From a virus: a DNA stretch of 35,937 nucleotides. Made by a program: the position numbers and the translations under genes. The DNA lies in the IMG/VR virus record IMGVR_UViG_3300032731_000065, positions 1 through 35,937 of that record. One strand, written 5' to 3'. Below, piece after piece: positions 35,052 through 35,937 of this stretch; position 1 is the stretch's first letter, and the number at the start of each line of letters is the position of its first letter. The notes beneath the pieces were generated by a model that searched no databases, was not told the DNA's origin, and worked only from the letters and a program-made list of their open reading frames with translations.

Positions 35052-35937
35052 TTAAGTCTTTGATATTCTAGCTCTTGAGTTCCAACTAACAGATTTAGCT
35101 ACATTCTCTGTAGTCTTTACTCCTATCCCGCAACTTATTGATCCTCCTCCTACTCCATCAGGGATATTAGTTGAATGAGTAGTCTTAAGAACTCCATTTA
35201 CATAGAACTTACAATCTGTTCCTACAGTTAACACTATTCTATAAGTATTGAAGTTTGTTAATGTTATACCAGTTACTGATTGATCCTCTTCTGTTGTCCC
35301 GTCTCCAGTTGATGATTCCAGTGTCCCATTAGTCGATTTAAAGTAAGCTTTATCATTTACAACTGTAACATCAGTAACCATATCAGCTATATCAACAAAT
35401 CCTATAACTAAGTCTACAGCTGAGTTACTAGCTGTTAATACTGTGAACTCTACATCTATAACATCTCCATTACTTAACATTGCGAAAGTTAAAGGCCCTG
35501 CCTCTCCTTCTCTTGCTTGTAAGAAACTTGTGTAATTAATCCTGTCATTTGTTGATGCAGCTGAAGTATGAATATTATATAATCCTGAAGTAACTAACGT
35601 TCCTGACCCTGTTTCTGTATCAACCATCTGGGCTGGATAAGCAAAGAACAATGAATCAGCATACGCTTTAATACTTTGTTGTGTTGCTAATGATGTCGCA
35701 CTGTCACTTACTAAACTATCCTCATCTAATACTGTAGTAACCCTAGCATTAGCTGCTCCTAGTCTTACTCCTGAATCACTTATATCTATTCTACTAGTCC
35801 CCCCTGTCTCTAAACTTTGTGCATCAGTAGTAAAAGTTATCTTATTATTAGTATCTCCATCATGCTGTATATCAGCTGCTACTAATACATCTGAACTAAA
35901 TGTAGAAGCTCCTGAGTAAGTATGAGCCCCTGTTATA
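35052..35937 (-). CDS. Tail fibre protein, C-terminal part (start lies at 791 across the junction)
   Basis: The frame is open from the window end to the stop at 35052 and continues, through the circular junction at 35796/1, from the ATG at 791 to give 511 aa. Bases 35797-35937 duplicate 1-141. The motif VLDEDSLVSD and SLATQQSIKAYAD (about residues 286-311) is shared with the 309-aa fibre at 4692-5621. The last 190 residues are a beta-rich domain (VIDVEFTVLTASNSAVDLVIG, YRIVLTVGTDCKFYVNGVLK) resembling a concanavalin/LamG-like lectin, ending SVSWNSRARISKT. It probably binds a surface glycan. A TTG at 35651 is not the start. Confidence 0.85.
   Translation of the reverse strand, partial: ITGAHTYSGASTFSSDVLVAADIQHDGDTNNKITFTTDAQSLETGGTSRIDISDSGVRLGAANARVTTVLDEDSLVSDSATSLATQQSIKAYADSLFFAYPAQMVDTETGSGTLVTSGLYNIHTSAASTNDRINYTSFLQAREGEAGPLTFAMLSNGDVIDVEFTVLTASNSAVDLVIGFVDIADMVTDVTVVNDKAYFKSTNGTLESSTGDGTTEEDQSVTGITLTNFNTYRIVLTVGTDCKFYVNGVLKTTHSTNIPDGVGGGSISCGIGVKTTENVAKSVSWNSRARISKT
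35797..35937. repeat. Terminal direct repeat, right copy
   Basis: Exact copy of bases 1-141; see the left copy. It duplicates part of the tail-fibre gene and should be trimmed when the genome is treated as a 35,796-bp circle. Confidence 0.95.

Noticed and set aside
35052-35651. TTG at 35651 as start of a 199-aa protein
   Set aside because: The frame is open upstream through the circular junction and contains the conserved fibre motif; the real ATG is at 791.
1-35937. Searched by eye for integrase, repressor-type lysogeny genes, tRNA, CRISPR array and polymerases
   Set aside because: No convincing tyrosine or serine recombinase, cI/Cro pair, cloverleaf, spaced repeat array or polymerase motif was seen; the phage is probably virulent, but a diverged integrase cannot be excluded by eye.

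Overview
The window is a complete, assembled-as-circular genome of a tailed bacteriophage, most likely podovirus-like. The first 141 bases recur exactly as the last 141, so the unique circle is 35,796 bp. One tail-fibre gene runs through the artificial cut point. Recognisable hallmarks are a large terminase, a P22-type portal, a scaffold-like protein, an HK97-fold coat protein, a tail adaptor and nozzle pair, tail fibres, a beta-helix tailspike and two large internal (ejection-type) virion proteins. I see no tail sheath, tape measure, integrase, DNA polymerase or RNA polymerase, no tRNA and no CRISPR array. The DNA is AT-rich and the code is standard. Start codons follow AT-rich leaders (TTAACTAAATAACT-ATG type) with almost no Shine-Dalgarno sequence, while promoters are classical sigma70 (TTGACA-N17-TATAGT type). 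The host therefore probably initiates translation without Shine-Dalgarno pairing. I cannot name the host.

Layout. A roughly 600-bp control region (18547-19142) divides two transcription directions. It holds about eight TTGTAAA iterons, a (TATG)n AT-rich tract, a leftward and a rightward promoter, and a structured 5' leader. It is the best origin candidate. Leftward (minus) lies a one-gene unit with its own terminator, then the late operon. The late order is small terminase candidate, a fibre-like protein, four small very basic proteins, large terminase, portal, scaffold, coat, an HNH nuclease cassette between hairpins, tailspike and fibre genes, a three-gene membrane (holin-like) cluster, and adaptor and nozzle. 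The operon then crosses the circle junction into a 511-aa tail fibre, a 728-aa internal protein with an M15 peptidase domain, a 575-aa internal protein, a papain-like cysteine peptidase and a small membrane protein.

Rightward (plus, 19143-29996) is the early and accessory block. It starts with a P-loop replication ATPase, a stand-alone CHC2 zinc-finger primase domain, an SSB-like protein with an acidic VPF tail, and a RecU-like Holliday-junction resolvase. A second HNH nuclease and a compact lysis-like cassette (two-TM protein, spanin-like protein and an overlapping exported 3D-domain protein) follow. After these come about 15 small genes, including a tandem array of mutually related small proteins (27302-28417) that may be host-takeover or anti-defence factors. 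A single plus-strand membrane-protein gene with its own promoter (30870-31091) sits inside the late region like a moron.

The phage appears to prime and repair DNA with a minimal set of its own proteins and to borrow the host polymerase. It builds a P22/T7-like short-tailed virion that carries its own peptidoglycan peptidase, and it has several candidate lysis functions.
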